Notes: generated by a model not told the origin, from the sequence alone. 64,000 bases of DNA from Ravibacter arvi (GCF_039540405.1 NZ_BAABEY010000026.1:1-64000); one strand, 5' to 3'; positions 8,047 to 17,516 are shown, counted from the first letter of the stretch. Made by a program: numbers and translations.

Positions 8047-9299
8047 GTACCACCTTTATGCGCAATATTACACACAGGCAGTTGTTTCTGAGCCATGTTG
8101 CACAGACTTCGCGTTTCCCGCTCGCGCTCGAAATTGATAGCGCCGAAGGCGTTTACATGCACGATGTAAACGGTAAAAAATACTACGACCTCATTTCCGG
8201 TATCGGCGTGAGCAATGTCGGGCACCGGCATCCGGCAGTGGTAGCAGCCATTAAGGAGCAGGTAGACCGGTACCTTCACCTGATGGTGTATGGTGAATAC
8301 GTCCAGGCCCCCCAGGTATTGCTGGCAGCGGCCCTGGTCGGCAGCCTGGACTCGCCATTGGCCGAAACTGCTCCGTATGGCCCAATTAACCGTGTGTACT
8401 TTACGAATTCCGGTACAGAAGCTGTTGAAGGCGCCATGAAACTGGCGAAGCGGTTTACAGGCAGGTTTGGCTTCGTAGCGTGTAAAGACGCGTATCATGG
8501 CGCTTCACAAGGGGCGTTGAGCCTGGCAGGACAGGCCTTTTTCCAGGAGAATTTCCGGCCGTTACTGCCGGGGATGACGCGTATACGCTATGGGGTGGTG
8601 GAGGATCTCGAACAAATTGACCATCGGACAGCCGGCCTGGTGATCGAGCCCATCGGGGGCGAATCAGGCGTTCGGGTCCCGGATATAGACTATATGCGTG
8701 CAGTGCGGAAACGGTGTACCGAAACTGGAACACTATTGATTTTGGACGAGGTACAGACCGGTTTCGGACGAAGCGGTACGTTCTGGGCATTTGAAGATTT
8801 CGGAATCTACCCGGATATTTTGCTGAGCGCCAAAGGAATGGGGGGCGGTATGCCCATCGGCGCCTTTATGGCTTCGGAAACGGTGATGTCGGTATTGATG
8901 GAGAACCCGATCCTGGGGCATATCACCACGTTTGGGGGGCACCCGGTCAGCTGCGCTGCGGCTTTGGCCGCTTTCGACGTGATTCAATCGGAGCGGCTCC
9001 ACGAGGCTGCCGGTCGAAAGGGACAATTGATTAAAGATTATTTAGGGGCGCATCCGTTGGTAAAGGAGGTCCGGGGAAAGGGATTGATGCTGGCCGTTGA
9101 GTTCGATTCATTCCCCCTTCTCAAGCAGATTATTGACCGCCTCATCGAGGTCGGGATCGTCACGGACTGGTTTTTGTTTTGTGATCATTCCATGCGCATT
9201 GCGCCGCCGCTGATTATCACCGAAGAGCAGATTTCGGAAGTATGCCGGAAAATAATAGGAGTGCTCGATGAAATTGAGTTGAAAGTAAAGGATAAGTAG
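8043..9299 (+). CDS. Class III PLP-dependent aminotransferase
   Basis: A 418-aa fold-type I aminotransferase. Features include GIGVSNVGHRHP (53-64), the phosphate-binding NSGTEA (122-127), LILDEVQTGFGRSG with Asp235 contacting the PLP nitrogen, and Lys264 in LLSAKGMGGG as the Schiff-base lysine. The family acts on omega-amino groups (ornithine, GABA, diamines, diamino acids) or related substrates. It is the last gene of the amidotransferase operon, translationally coupled to the ATP-grasp-like gene by a 4-nt overlap and closed by a perfect palindromic terminator 19 nt after the stop. Acetylornithine aminotransferase is possible by fold, but no arginine genes are nearby. Confidence 0.92.
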   Translation: MSTTFMRNITHRQLFLSHVAQTSRFPLALEIDSAEGVYMHDVNGKKYYDLISGIGVSNVGHRHPAVVAAIKEQVDRYLHLMVYGEYVQAPQVLLAAALVGSLDSPLAETAPYGPINRVYFTNSGTEAVEGAMKLAKRFTGRFGFVACKDAYHGASQGALSLAGQAFFQENFRPLLPGMTRIRYGVVEDLEQIDHRTAGLVIEPIGGESGVRVPDIDYMRAVRKRCTETGTLLILDEVQTGFGRSGTFWAFEDFGIYPDILLSAKGMGGGMPIGAFMASETVMSVLMENPILGHITTFGGHPVSCAAALAAFDVIQSERLHEAAGRKGQLIKDYLGAHPLVKEVRGKGLMLAVEFDSFPLLKQIIDRLIEVGIVTDWFLFCDHSMRIAPPLIITEEQISEVCRKIIGVLDEIELKVKDK

Positions 9300-9317
9300 C
9301 ACAGAAGACTATTCTCA

Positions 9318-9361
9318 TTTTGACTGGACGGAAAGGAGCGCTCCTTTCCGTCCAGTCAAAA
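9318..9361. terminator. Bidirectional terminator, perfect 44-nt palindrome
   Basis: 9318-9339 and 9340-9361 are exact reverse complements with no extra loop, so the practical hairpin has a 20-bp stem and a 4-nt turn, edged by TTTT/AAAA. It separates the convergent aminotransferase (plus) and lipocalin (minus, stop at 9363) genes and ends almost on the lipocalin stop codon. Confidence 0.95.
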
Positions 9362-9362
9362 A

Positions 9363-9968
9363 TTAGCCGCGGGGGGCGAAAATCTGTTGAATGGCTTTCG
9401 AAACAACAGAGGAACCGCCCGGATCTACGACGTGGTCGTGATCGATTCTTATCAATTTATCAACGTCATAACCTGCTTCTACCGCAATTTCCAGGAAATG
9501 GTCCAGTAATTTGTCGGGGAAGGAAGTGTCCCTGGATAGGATCCACAGGTAATCCAGGTTGCGGCCGGCCAACAGCGCGTGTTTGTATTGCTTGTCGACG
9601 GCCAGTACCGTAAGGTCGGAATAAAATGGCCCGAAGAAAGATACCTCGAGCGCCCCGATGTCTTTCGGACCGGTAAACTTCGCCGTACCGGTTGCTTTTC
9701 TGTGCTCGTGCGTTACCTGGTTATAGCCTTTGTTCACCACCCTGATCGTACCGTTGGGGTTAAGGGCATAATGTGCGCTGGTATTGTTCAGATTTCTTTC
9801 GAAGCAGTTGTCTAATCTGGCCCACTCGTACCATTTTCCCATGAACTTTTCGGGATCGAACGGGTGAACCGGGTCGAGAGGTGCTTTGTGAGCCCTTGAA
9901 CGGTTGTATAAATAGCAGGCAAGGCCGGCCCCGGCGAGAATTCCTGCAAATAGTGTTTTAACTTTCAT
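9363..9968 (-). CDS. Lipocalin family protein (Blc-like)
   Basis: A 201-aa envelope protein. An N-terminal hydrophobic segment (residues 3-20, with a Cys at 18 but a poor lipobox) is followed by a bacterial lipocalin domain. The domain opens with FMGKWYEWARLDN (the GxWYExAR lipocalin signature, around 43-55), and carries GALEVSFFGPFYSDL and the late YLWILSRD strand (around 140-147) found in Blc/apolipoprotein-D-like proteins. The family binds fatty acids or lysophospholipids at the outer membrane. A single-gene unit by appearance, convergent with the aminotransferase operon. Confidence 0.9.
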   Translation of the reverse strand: MKVKTLFAGILAGAGLACYLYNRSRAHKAPLDPVHPFDPEKFMGKWYEWARLDNCFERNLNNTSAHYALNPNGTIRVVNKGYNQVTHEHRKATGTAKFTGPKDIGALEVSFFGPFYSDLTVLAVDKQYKHALLAGRNLDYLWILSRDTSFPDKLLDHFLEIAVEAGYDVDKLIRIDHDHVVDPGGSSVVSKAIQQIFAPRG

Positions 9969-10216
9969 AATGATAATATAGTTATCGGTCTTCAGAATTC
10001 AATTGCAGGCTGTACAGCGTGTGGTTGGTCGTTGTTGTTGTCGAAGCCATCCTGAGCGAGTGGTCAACGCAGCCCGACTAATACGGCCCGGCCTGCATGG
10101 CCCGGCCGGTTAATTAGATAACGTCCTTATCGCTTTGTTTATTGAAATATTAGCCTGATAAGTAGCTTTCGGCTGCTTAGGGAGATGTTTCGCAGACAGG
10201 ATTGCCGAAACATACG
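9969..10216. other. Intergenic gap between lipocalin and GtrA genes
   Basis: A 248-nt stretch without a supportable gene. It holds a GC-rich partly self-complementary block near 10086-10112 (ggcccggcc repeated around tgcat), a short gccatcctgagcgag similar to the REP-like repeats at 17.3-18.0 kb, and an 8-bp hairpin (atgtttcg/cgaaacat, 10182-10212) that could end the minus-strand GtrA transcript. Confidence 0.4.
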
Positions 10217-10735
10217 CTAATCTGTAATCAGCGCTTTTAAACGATCGTAAAACCCGGTGCTTTTAAAGGTGAAAGTTTTGTGAAGGATGTAGTTGCTCAT
10301 GAAGCTGAAGCCCTGGCCAATGATGTAGCAAACCATTTCATTGACATTGATCGTCTTTTTGGCGGAAGAAAGCTGGAGCCTGTAAACCGGGATATGAAGC
10401 CAATTGGTGGCTACATGTAATGACCCGACCGCAAAAAACCAGGTAACGCCCCAGGAGAACATGGCCACCATCACAAACTTTATCATTTCACGACGTGTCT
10501 GGTTGGTGTTTCGGACGTTAAATGCAAATAACTTGGTTAATATGAAACCGACGATGAGCGACACCGGGTAGGCAATGTTGATGGACTGATCAAAGGTAAG
10601 ACCGAACCAATCCTGGGTCAGGCTGCTGGTGAGCAACTGGACAAGTGCCCCGGTACCGGCAACAAAAAAGTATGCTAAAAGGTCTTTTTTATTAACTATA
10701 GTGTTTTTTTGGCTAGTATTGCTCACAGCATACAA
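10217..10735 (-). CDS. GtrA family membrane protein
   Basis: A 172-aa protein with four hydrophobic segments (about 22-40, 52-70, 86-105 and 138-158). GtrA signature features are LLAYFFVAGTGALVQL near the start, a GFILTKLFAFNV motif after the second helix and NYILHKTFTFK at the end, where the family has an aromatic/basic ending. GtrA proteins are thought to move or support polyprenyl-phosphate-linked sugars in cell-surface glycosylation. It stands alone here; no glycosyltransferase flanks it. The central region contains an insertion rich in Ser/Lys between helices 3 and 4. Confidence 0.9.
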   Translation of the reverse strand: MYAVSNTSQKNTIVNKKDLLAYFFVAGTGALVQLLTSSLTQDWFGLTFDQSINIAYPVSLIVGFILTKLFAFNVRNTNQTRREMIKFVMVAMFSWGVTWFFAVGSLHVATNWLHIPVYRLQLSSAKKTINVNEMVCYIIGQGFSFMSNYILHKTFTFKSTGFYDRLKALITD

Positions 10736-10926
10736 GGGTGTTTTCTCTCAAGTGTGTCGCAATATTAGACAATATTACAGTAGAATCGTAACGGGCAAAC
10801 GTTTTCTTTTATTAAGCGGCAATGGCGCGGTCACTAGTTCCGAGCTCGCAGGACGTTGAGTATCAGATCCTGAAAAAGTGATATTATTATCATCATATTT
10901 GCCTTAACGCCTTTTTTACTTTTTGC

Positions 10927-12216
10927 ATGGAAAATTCAACCTCACGTCGGGAGTTTATCAAAAGCTCATCTCTAATTGCCGGTGGAGCGCTCGTATCAGG
11001 CTTTCCGGCTATTCGGACCCATAAAGAAAAGACACTCAGGATCGCCCTGATTGGTGCGGGAAAACGTGGGGCCGGCGCCGCTGCCCAGGCTCTGAAAGCG
11101 TCAAAAGGCGTAAAGCTGGTGGCCCTTGCCGATGTTTTTAAAGACCAGTTGGATTCTACATACGCATCACTCACCAAGGTTCCGGGAATCCAGGACCAGA
11201 TTGATGTTCCCGAAAAACATAAATTCGTCGGGTTTGACGCCTACCAGAAGGCAACCGAACTGGCGGATGTCGTTTTGCTGGCATCGCCGGCGCCTTTCAG
11301 GCCCGAGCATTTCCGTTTGGCGATAGAGTCGGGGAAGCATGTTTTCATGGAGAAACCGCTCGCTTCTGATGCCCCGGGGATCCGCCAGATCCTGGCTACG
11401 GGGGAGCTCGCCACTAAAAAAGGTCTGAACGTGGTGGTGGGTTTGCAGAACCGGTACGATCCCGCTTACCAGGAAATGGTGAAGCGGATTCACGACGGCA
11501 TGATCGGCGACCTGGTGAGCGCTTCCTGTTATTACAATGTGGGGAATGTGAACATGATCCCGCGTCAGGAAGGCTGGACCGAAATGGAATACCAGCTCCG
11601 CAACTGGCGATATTTCAACTGGCTCTGGGCGGGAAGCCCGGCCGGGCTTCAGATTCATAACGACGATGTGGTGAACTGGGTAAAAGGCGGTCCCCCTGTG
11701 AAAGTAGTCGGAAACGGTGGGCGCGCGGCCTTTAAGGGCCCCAACAACGGCGATATTTACGATCACTTTTTTAATGAGTATGAATATGCCGACGGCTTTA
11801 AACTGAACAGTCAGATCAGGCATATCAACGGCTGCTGGAACAGGGGCGGCAACTTCTTTTACGGATCCAAAGGAAAAGGAGATCTGAAAGACGGCTTCAA
11901 GGATTACAAGGGAAACCTGATCTGGAAATATAGCGGGAAACAGGAAAATCCCTATCAGCTGGAACACGATGAGCTTTTTGCAGCGATTAATGGAAAAAGG
12001 TATATCAACGACACTGTGTGGGGAGCAAACAGCACCATGGCGTGCATCATGGGGCGGATGGCAGCGCATTCAGGACAATTGATTACGTGGGATTCGGCAC
12101 TTGCCTCGGAGGTGAGTATCGTACCGCCCAAACTCGCCTGGGATGCCGCGCCTTTATCAGTGCCCGATGAGAAAGGTGAATACCACGTAGCCGTTCCTGG
12201 CATAGACAAAGTTTAG
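10927..12216 (+). CDS. Tat-exported Gfo/Idh/MocA family oxidoreductase
   Basis: A 429-aa protein with a twin-arginine leader (SRREFIKSSSLIAGGALVSG, residues 5-24), so it should be exported folded with its cofactor. A Rossmann motif IALIGAGKRGAG follows at about residues 39-50 and the EKP signature lies in HVFMEKPLASD. The C-terminal domain has the W/Y-rich segments typical of Tat-type members in Planctomycetes and Bacteroidota, where periplasmic oxidoreductases work on glycans or keto-sugars. It is followed by a secreted kelch-like protein after 53 nt, probably the same transcript. It is a distant paralogue of the two cytoplasmic oxidoreductases at 1.4-3.8 kb. Confidence 0.92.
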   Translation: MENSTSRREFIKSSSLIAGGALVSGFPAIRTHKEKTLRIALIGAGKRGAGAAAQALKASKGVKLVALADVFKDQLDSTYASLTKVPGIQDQIDVPEKHKFVGFDAYQKATELADVVLLASPAPFRPEHFRLAIESGKHVFMEKPLASDAPGIRQILATGELATKKGLNVVVGLQNRYDPAYQEMVKRIHDGMIGDLVSASCYYNVGNVNMIPRQEGWTEMEYQLRNWRYFNWLWAGSPAGLQIHNDDVVNWVKGGPPVKVVGNGGRAAFKGPNNGDIYDHFFNEYEYADGFKLNSQIRHINGCWNRGGNFFYGSKGKGDLKDGFKDYKGNLIWKYSGKQENPYQLEHDELFAAINGKRYINDTVWGANSTMACIMGRMAAHSGQLITWDSALASEVSIVPPKLAWDAAPLSVPDEKGEYHVAVPGIDKV

Positions 12217-12269
12217 CTGATTCCGGCGAATTCAGTCCCGGCCCATTGAAACCAATTCCCGGCCCCTTC

Positions 12270-13265
12270 ATGAAAAAACTAAGTTTACTCCTCATTTGGT
12301 TGACCGGTTCGCATTTTGCCTTTGCGCAAAGTGCGGATTGGCAACGGGAAACCGCCGCCGCAGCATGGCAGCCCCGGGACTCCCAGGGAGAATTCGTTTT
12401 TAAAGACCAGCTCTGGATAATGGGCGGCTGGTTTACTCCGAAACTGCCGAACCCGCGTGACGTATGGCGGTCGGCAGACGGCAAAACCTGGAAACAGGTA
12501 GCGGCGGAAGCGCCGTGGCAGCACAGCGACCTGCCGGCTTCATTGGTGTTCAGGCGCAAAATGTGGATGATGGGGGGGCGCAGGCTTCCCGGAACGGAAT
12601 GCAGCAACCAGGTTTGGTCTTCAGGTGACGGCCAAAACTGGGAACTGGAGAATGCTTCTCCGCCGTGGAGCGCTCGGCTTTCTCCCGGGTTTGTGGTCTT
12701 CAAAAACCGCATGTGGTTAATGGGCGGCACCAGCGATTTTTACAACAACAACGACACCACCATGATGAATGACGTATGGTCATCGTCGGATGGGAAAAAG
12801 TGGCGGTTGGAAACCGGTGCCGCGGCCTGGGCAAAGCGCGCCCACGGACAGGCAGTGGTGTTCAAAGGGAAAATCTGGATGCTCGGAGGCGGTAGCAGGG
12901 CTCCCAAAGCCTCTCCGCGCAACGACGTATGGAGCTCCTCGGACGGGAAAAACTGGGAGCTTGTGACCGAATCTGCGGAATGGGCGCCAAGACTCTGGTT
13001 TTCAGCAGTGGTGTACCGCGATCATTTGTGGGTGCTGGGCGGCTGGTCAGAAAAGGACGGCAACTATGGCGACGTCTGGTATACCAGTGACGGAAAGCAT
13101 TGGAAACAACTGAAATCCGCTACGATATGGAGCAAACGGCACGAGCATGCCGCCTTTGTATTTAAAGACAGGATCTGGGTGGCAGGCGGCGCAGCCGAAC
13201 CCAACTATAAACTGGACAGCGAGGTCTGGAGCCTGGGTCTGCCAAAAGACTGGCGCGGCGAGTAA
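12270..13265 (+). CDS. Secreted kelch-like beta-propeller protein
   Basis: A 331-aa protein with a signal peptide (MKKLSLLLIWLTGSHFAFAQ). It then consists of about six repeats of roughly 50 residues, each with a VW(S/R)S(S/A)DGK.W motif followed by W..R and a hydrophobic strand ending in (W/M)(V/M)(L/M)GG. This is a kelch/galactose-oxidase-central-domain-type propeller with no recognised catalytic residues. An upstream in-frame ATG (12246) would put eight residues ahead of the signal peptide, so I prefer 12270. It probably interacts with the exported oxidoreductase upstream or with glycans; both are inference. Confidence 0.8.
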   Translation: MKKLSLLLIWLTGSHFAFAQSADWQRETAAAAWQPRDSQGEFVFKDQLWIMGGWFTPKLPNPRDVWRSADGKTWKQVAAEAPWQHSDLPASLVFRRKMWMMGGRRLPGTECSNQVWSSGDGQNWELENASPPWSARLSPGFVVFKNRMWLMGGTSDFYNNNDTTMMNDVWSSSDGKKWRLETGAAAWAKRAHGQAVVFKGKIWMLGGGSRAPKASPRNDVWSSSDGKNWELVTESAEWAPRLWFSAVVYRDHLWVLGGWSEKDGNYGDVWYTSDGKHWKQLKSATIWSKRHEHAAFVFKDRIWVAGGAAEPNYKLDSEVWSLGLPKDWRGE

Positions 13266-13414
13266 CCGTTTTTTCTCCCCGAACCGCGAAATACGGGCTT
13301 GCACGGGCGGGCATAACCGCTTTGCGTTAAATCTAATTCTTCTTATCTTGGCTGCACTTACGGCGGTTATTGCCGTAGTATTCTACTTTTTATTTTTTGT
13401 TTTACGAGGTGCGT

Positions 13415-14134
13415 ATGGCATTGTCCGGAGAGAAGACCCGAATACTGGTTATTGATGATAATCCGTTGGATCTTTTAGTGATTGCAGAGTTAGTAAAGGG
13501 GTATCCTCTTCTGGAGAATTGCGGGTCTTTTATGAACGCGCTCGAAGGGTATGAAGCGATTCGTTCCATCCGGCCCGACGTAGTTTTCATGGATATAGAG
13601 ATGCCGGTTCTGAACGGGATTGAGCTGCTCCGGAAAATAAGAAGTGAAGTCCCCGTTGCAATTTTTGTTACCTCGTTTGCGGAATATGCGGTGGAAGGTT
13701 TTGAGCTTTCCGCGCTTGATTACATCCTGAAGCCACTTACAGCGGAAAGATTTGCGCAGACCATTACGAAAATTGACGAATACCGGGAACTGAAACGGAA
13801 ATCGGATGCGTATCAGTTGATGGTCGAGAGCGACTCCCTGACCATTAAAGAGGGCCATCATCAGATCAGACTTTCCCAAAGAGAAATTATTTATCTCGAG
13901 GCAATGCAGGACTATACGAAGGTGGTGACCACCGGAAAACCCTACCTGACCCTTTCCTCGTTGTCTTATTTTCTGGAGCAGCTGCCCGCCGGCCGCTTCC
14001 TGAGAATTCACAGGAGCTATGCTGTTGCGCTGGGTCATATACGGGAGTTAAGAGGCTCGGAGGTCGTGTGCAGCACCGGCAGATTGCCCATTGGAAAAAC
14101 CTACCGATCAGCTATTTCAAGGATCAAGCTGTAA
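13415..14134 (+). CDS. LytTR-family response regulator
   Basis: A 239-aa two-component regulator. The receiver domain has the acidic pair in ILVIDDNP (10-17), phospho-acceptor Asp60 (VVFMDIEMP) and the conserved Lys106 (DYILKPL). A LytTR DNA-binding domain covers about 140-239, with EIIYLEAMQDYTKVVT and FLRIHRSYAVAL. A purine-rich gaggtgcgt sits just before the ATG at 13415, so I prefer it over the ATG at 13397. The histidine kinase gene begins 2 nt after this stop, so the two are co-translated partners. Regulator before kinase is a common order in Cytophagales. Confidence 0.93.
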   Translation: MALSGEKTRILVIDDNPLDLLVIAELVKGYPLLENCGSFMNALEGYEAIRSIRPDVVFMDIEMPVLNGIELLRKIRSEVPVAIFVTSFAEYAVEGFELSALDYILKPLTAERFAQTITKIDEYRELKRKSDAYQLMVESDSLTIKEGHHQIRLSQREIIYLEAMQDYTKVVTTGKPYLTLSSLSYFLEQLPAGRFLRIHRSYAVALGHIRELRGSEVVCSTGRLPIGKTYRSAISRIKL

Positions 14135-14135
14135 A

Positions 14136-16235
14136 ATGAACCGAATTCTGCTCCCCCTGCTTTTCCTGTTTACCACCCTCGCAAATGGCCAGGCTATTCC
14201 CGACGTCTCGGCCTATAAAACAGAAAAGGAAAAATTGAAGGCATTGGCCAGAAGCTGTGATTCTCTTTTTAAAATTCCGGATATCGCATCTGTCAGATCC
14301 ATATCGAATTATGTGCTTTCAAAACCTGAGACCGACGATTACAACCGGTCTCTTTTTTATTTCTACCTGGCAGCCGCTTACGAAGGGGACATTGATGCCG
14401 ACTCCTGTATCAAAACTTACGAGTATTCAATTGCGTTCGGCAGGAAAGCGAACAGCCCCAAACGTGTCCGGAATGCCTTGGATCGTCTTCTTTACATCTA
14501 CAGCAATACGCCCGGCTACAACAGGCAAAGTGAAGCCGCTGTCAAAGAGCTGCTCGGGATTATCGATACCACCCGGAACGAGGCCGAGAAAGCAGGCCTT
14601 TACGGAAATATCTCCACCTATTACAATATCAGAGGTGAATACACCAAGCAGGCCGACTATGCACTTAAATCCATTGCGATTCTTAAAAAGCTGGTTGATT
14701 CGGGTGTTGAAAAAGATCGTGAAGTCGTAGTCGTAAACCTGATGAACCTGGGTGGCATGTACCTAGGCAACGACCAGGTTGAAAAAGGACTTTATTATAC
14801 GAGAGAAGCGAAAAAATACATCGTCGGTACCATTTTTTTTCTTTCGCACTACTACAAGCAAATGGCCGACGGGCTTCTGCTGAATGAGAGACCCGACCAG
14901 GCCAGGATTTATTATGATTCCCTGACGGCCATGCTGAGCTCACCTGAGGTGACCGGCACGCTGTTCAGGGACCGTATCTACAGCGACCTGGCTTTTTCCG
15001 ACTATTACCTGAGGCATTCGAAACCCGACAGTGCATTCCTGTACGCAGACCGGGCGAATACCCTGGGTGAAAAGTGGGCCGACGAGTTCGCCCGGGTCCA
15101 GATCAACTACATGAACGGCAAGGTCTATTTTGAGAAAAAGGAGTATGCAAAGGCTTTGGAACAACTGCTTGCCATTGAGCAGGGCGCAGCAGAAACCGAC
15201 CCCAAGGTACACGTAGCACTTCTGCAGATTATTTCGCGGGCATACGCGGCCATCGGCGAGCACCGGAAGGCCTTTCTGTACTACGAGAAATATGCGCCCC
15301 TGAGAGATTCGCTCTATGTACAGGCGTCGGAGCGGAGCATCGCCGAGGCGGAAGCACAGTTTCAAAACAGGGAAAAGCAGCAGCAAATTGATTTGAAGAA
15401 TTTGCAGATCGAAGATGCGCGGAAGCAACGTTTGTGGCTGATTGGCGGGCTTGCGTTAATGGCGCTGTCCTTGGGTTTGCTGGCGGTCATTTACCGGAAC
15501 AATAAGCGGAACGCCCTCATCCTGGATAAGAAAAACCGTCAGTTGGAGGAGGCAATCACGGCTTTGGAAGAGGCCAATCGTACCAAAGCCAAGTTGTTCG
15601 GTATCATCAGCCATGACCTGCGATCGCCGATCAGTCAGGTATACCAGTTTTTGAAACTCCACCAGATGAATCCTGATTTGCTGTCGGACCAGCAGCGAAG
15701 CGAGCTCAGCCGGAGAATCCAGACGGCTACGGGTTCTCTCCTGGAAACGATGGAGGACCTGCTCCTTTGGTCCAAAACCCAGATGAACGAATTTCAGGCG
15801 GTTATTCAACCGGTGGAAGTGGCTCCGGTGGTACTTCATTGTATCGATTTGCTGAGATTGAACCTGGATGCGAAAAATCTTACGCCCGAAGTTTCCATCC
15901 CGGAGGGGGCGCTGTTGTTGTCAGATCCCTATTACCTGGAGATCATTTTGAGGAATTTGCTGCAAAACGCGATCAAAGCGGCACCCAATGGGAGCAACAT
16001 CCAGGTCGCTTTTAGAAAAGACAACTTTGCTGTTCTGACGGTTCAAAACAGCGGCCCCCAATTCAGCCAGGATGATTACCTCAAAGTTGCGAAAGATCAA
16101 AGCAGCCCGCAGGGTTTGAATGGGCTCGGTCTCAAGCTTGTAGACGAGCTCTCGGTCAAGTCCGGACTGACTGTCAGATTTGTTAATGACGATGCGGATA
16201 CCACGAGAGCTGAAATTGGCTCTCCGGTCGTTTAG
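14136..16235 (+). CDS. TPR-containing sensor histidine kinase
   Basis: A 699-aa kinase. It has a signal peptide (MNRILLPLLFLFTTLANGQ), a periplasmic alpha-helical region of TPR-like repeats (about 30-400), a coiled coil, one membrane helix (about 433-455) and a cytoplasmic kinase core. His493 lies in the H-box FGIISHDLRSPISQV. The ATP-binding domain has the N-box NLLQNAIKAAPNG and G-box GLNGLGLKLVDEL. It should sense an envelope signal through the TPRs and phosphorylate the LytTR regulator immediately upstream. The start at 14136 begins 2 nt after the regulator stop; the in-frame ATG at 14091 lacks a signal peptide. Confidence 0.92.
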   Translation: MNRILLPLLFLFTTLANGQAIPDVSAYKTEKEKLKALARSCDSLFKIPDIASVRSISNYVLSKPETDDYNRSLFYFYLAAAYEGDIDADSCIKTYEYSIAFGRKANSPKRVRNALDRLLYIYSNTPGYNRQSEAAVKELLGIIDTTRNEAEKAGLYGNISTYYNIRGEYTKQADYALKSIAILKKLVDSGVEKDREVVVVNLMNLGGMYLGNDQVEKGLYYTREAKKYIVGTIFFLSHYYKQMADGLLLNERPDQARIYYDSLTAMLSSPEVTGTLFRDRIYSDLAFSDYYLRHSKPDSAFLYADRANTLGEKWADEFARVQINYMNGKVYFEKKEYAKALEQLLAIEQGAAETDPKVHVALLQIISRAYAAIGEHRKAFLYYEKYAPLRDSLYVQASERSIAEAEAQFQNREKQQQIDLKNLQIEDARKQRLWLIGGLALMALSLGLLAVIYRNNKRNALILDKKNRQLEEAITALEEANRTKAKLFGIISHDLRSPISQVYQFLKLHQMNPDLLSDQQRSELSRRIQTATGSLLETMEDLLLWSKTQMNEFQAVIQPVEVAPVVLHCIDLLRLNLDAKNLTPEVSIPEGALLLSDPYYLEIILRNLLQNAIKAAPNGSNIQVAFRKDNFAVLTVQNSGPQFSQDDYLKVAKDQSSPQGLNGLGLKLVDELSVKSGLTVRFVNDDADTTRAEIGSPVV

Positions 16236-16330
16236 TCCGTTTACCGATTTGTCAATATCCTTTATCGATAATTCGAAAGTCTTCATCTCGTGGAAATGTA
16301 GCTTTGATTTCCATCAAAACCGCATTAACC

Positions 16331-17092
16331 ATGAAAACGACGGCTTTTTTTATTTCTTTTTTCCTTGTGATGTCCTTCGCGTGCAAGCCGGAGAAAAACC
16401 CGGAGCCCGAAGCTTCCTGCGAGGAGGGCGCCAGGCTGGTCACTCAAAAACTCGGGGACATTCCCATTGCCATCGAGTACGACAATGAAGGCCGGATCAG
16501 CAAAGTGTTCCGAAGCGACGGCCAGGGACTGATAGAGAACTATCAATACACATCGGATACCACCGCAGTGATCACGCGCAACTTCAGAGACGGCGGGGTA
16601 GGGAACACGTTTAATATTGTACTGAACAACAAGGGATACATCAAGCGTTATGTAACGGTAGGCGCCGGTGACAATAGTTATACAATTACTTACCTGTACG
16701 ACGCAGACGGGTACCTTAGCGAATACAGCATTAAGTTTACAAAACCCGCCCAAACGCTGCGCAGTGTGTACACTTACAAGGATGGAAACCGGACAGGTAG
16801 CAAATCGTATACGGACGGAAAATTGACTTATACCGAGGACTACGCTTACACGGAAGACCTCAACAAAGCCGATGTAATCTTCAACGGCAACCAGCCCGGA
16901 ATATTAGGACACCTGTCGAAAAACCTTCTCAGCAGTATCAAAAGAACCTATCCGGATGGTAAAAAAGAGTCTTATTCGTTCGTTTACAAACTGAACAAGA
17001 CCGGATATGCTGAGTCTGTGAGCCAGGTTTACGTGGATCAGGCGAACAAGAAAACAGAGCAAACCAATATTTACACTTACGTATGCCCCTGA
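16331..17092 (+). CDS. Hypothetical lipoprotein with YD-like repeats
   Basis: A 253-aa protein with a lipoprotein signal peptide (MKTTAFFISFFLVMSFACKP, Cys as +1). The mature part is built of short strand motifs such as YDNEGRISKVFR, YLYDADGYLSEYSIKF and YTYKDGNRTGSKSY, resembling the YD/RHS-like repeats of Bacteroidota surface lipoproteins, and ends with CP. The function is unknown. It lies 95 nt downstream of the histidine kinase and may be in the same transcript. The ATG at 16304 is in frame, but only 16331 gives a proper signal peptide. Confidence 0.75.
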   Translation: MKTTAFFISFFLVMSFACKPEKNPEPEASCEEGARLVTQKLGDIPIAIEYDNEGRISKVFRSDGQGLIENYQYTSDTTAVITRNFRDGGVGNTFNIVLNNKGYIKRYVTVGAGDNSYTITYLYDADGYLSEYSIKFTKPAQTLRSVYTYKDGNRTGSKSYTDGKLTYTEDYAYTEDLNKADVIFNGNQPGILGHLSKNLLSSIKRTYPDGKKESYSFVYKLNKTGYAESVSQVYVDQANKKTEQTNIYTYVCP

Positions 17093-17341
17093 GCCGGGCG
17101 CTCCGGAAAGAGGTATAAGTTGTTAACAATCAGTTATTTGGCACTGGTCCGGCCCGCTTGGTCGGACCTATTGATGTTTTCGTGTAACGCTCGCTTTTGG
17201 GATTTTATCCGCTCAGGATTGAGAATTCATGGAGTTTACGGTTGATGTTTTTCCAGTTCTTTACAGGTAGCTGCGGAAAAGGTGTAACCGTTTTTTTATA
17301 CCCATGCCGGATAATAGTAGCCTGACGGTTCCGGCCGGATG

Positions 17342-17516
17342 GTCATGCTGAGAAAGAATTTTTTTGCCAAAACACCTTGGAATAGAAATGACAAATAGAT
17401 GTTGTCAATGGTAGTCAATAGTAGCCGGAGGCTACCGCCCGGAGGGTCATCCTGAGAAAGAAGTTTTTTGCGAAAACACCTTGTAGCGGAGATGACAAAT
17501 AGATGTTGTCAATGGA
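17342..17516. repeat. Two copies of intergenic repeat family A
   Basis: Copies at 17342-17411 and 17446-17516 share gtcat(g/c)ctgagaaagaa, a T-run, aaaacacctt and a terminal gacaaatagatgttgtcaatg. Within each copy gtcat near the start and atgac near the end form inverted ends. They are spaced about 105 nt apart and continue into the family B repeats. Confidence 0.8.
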
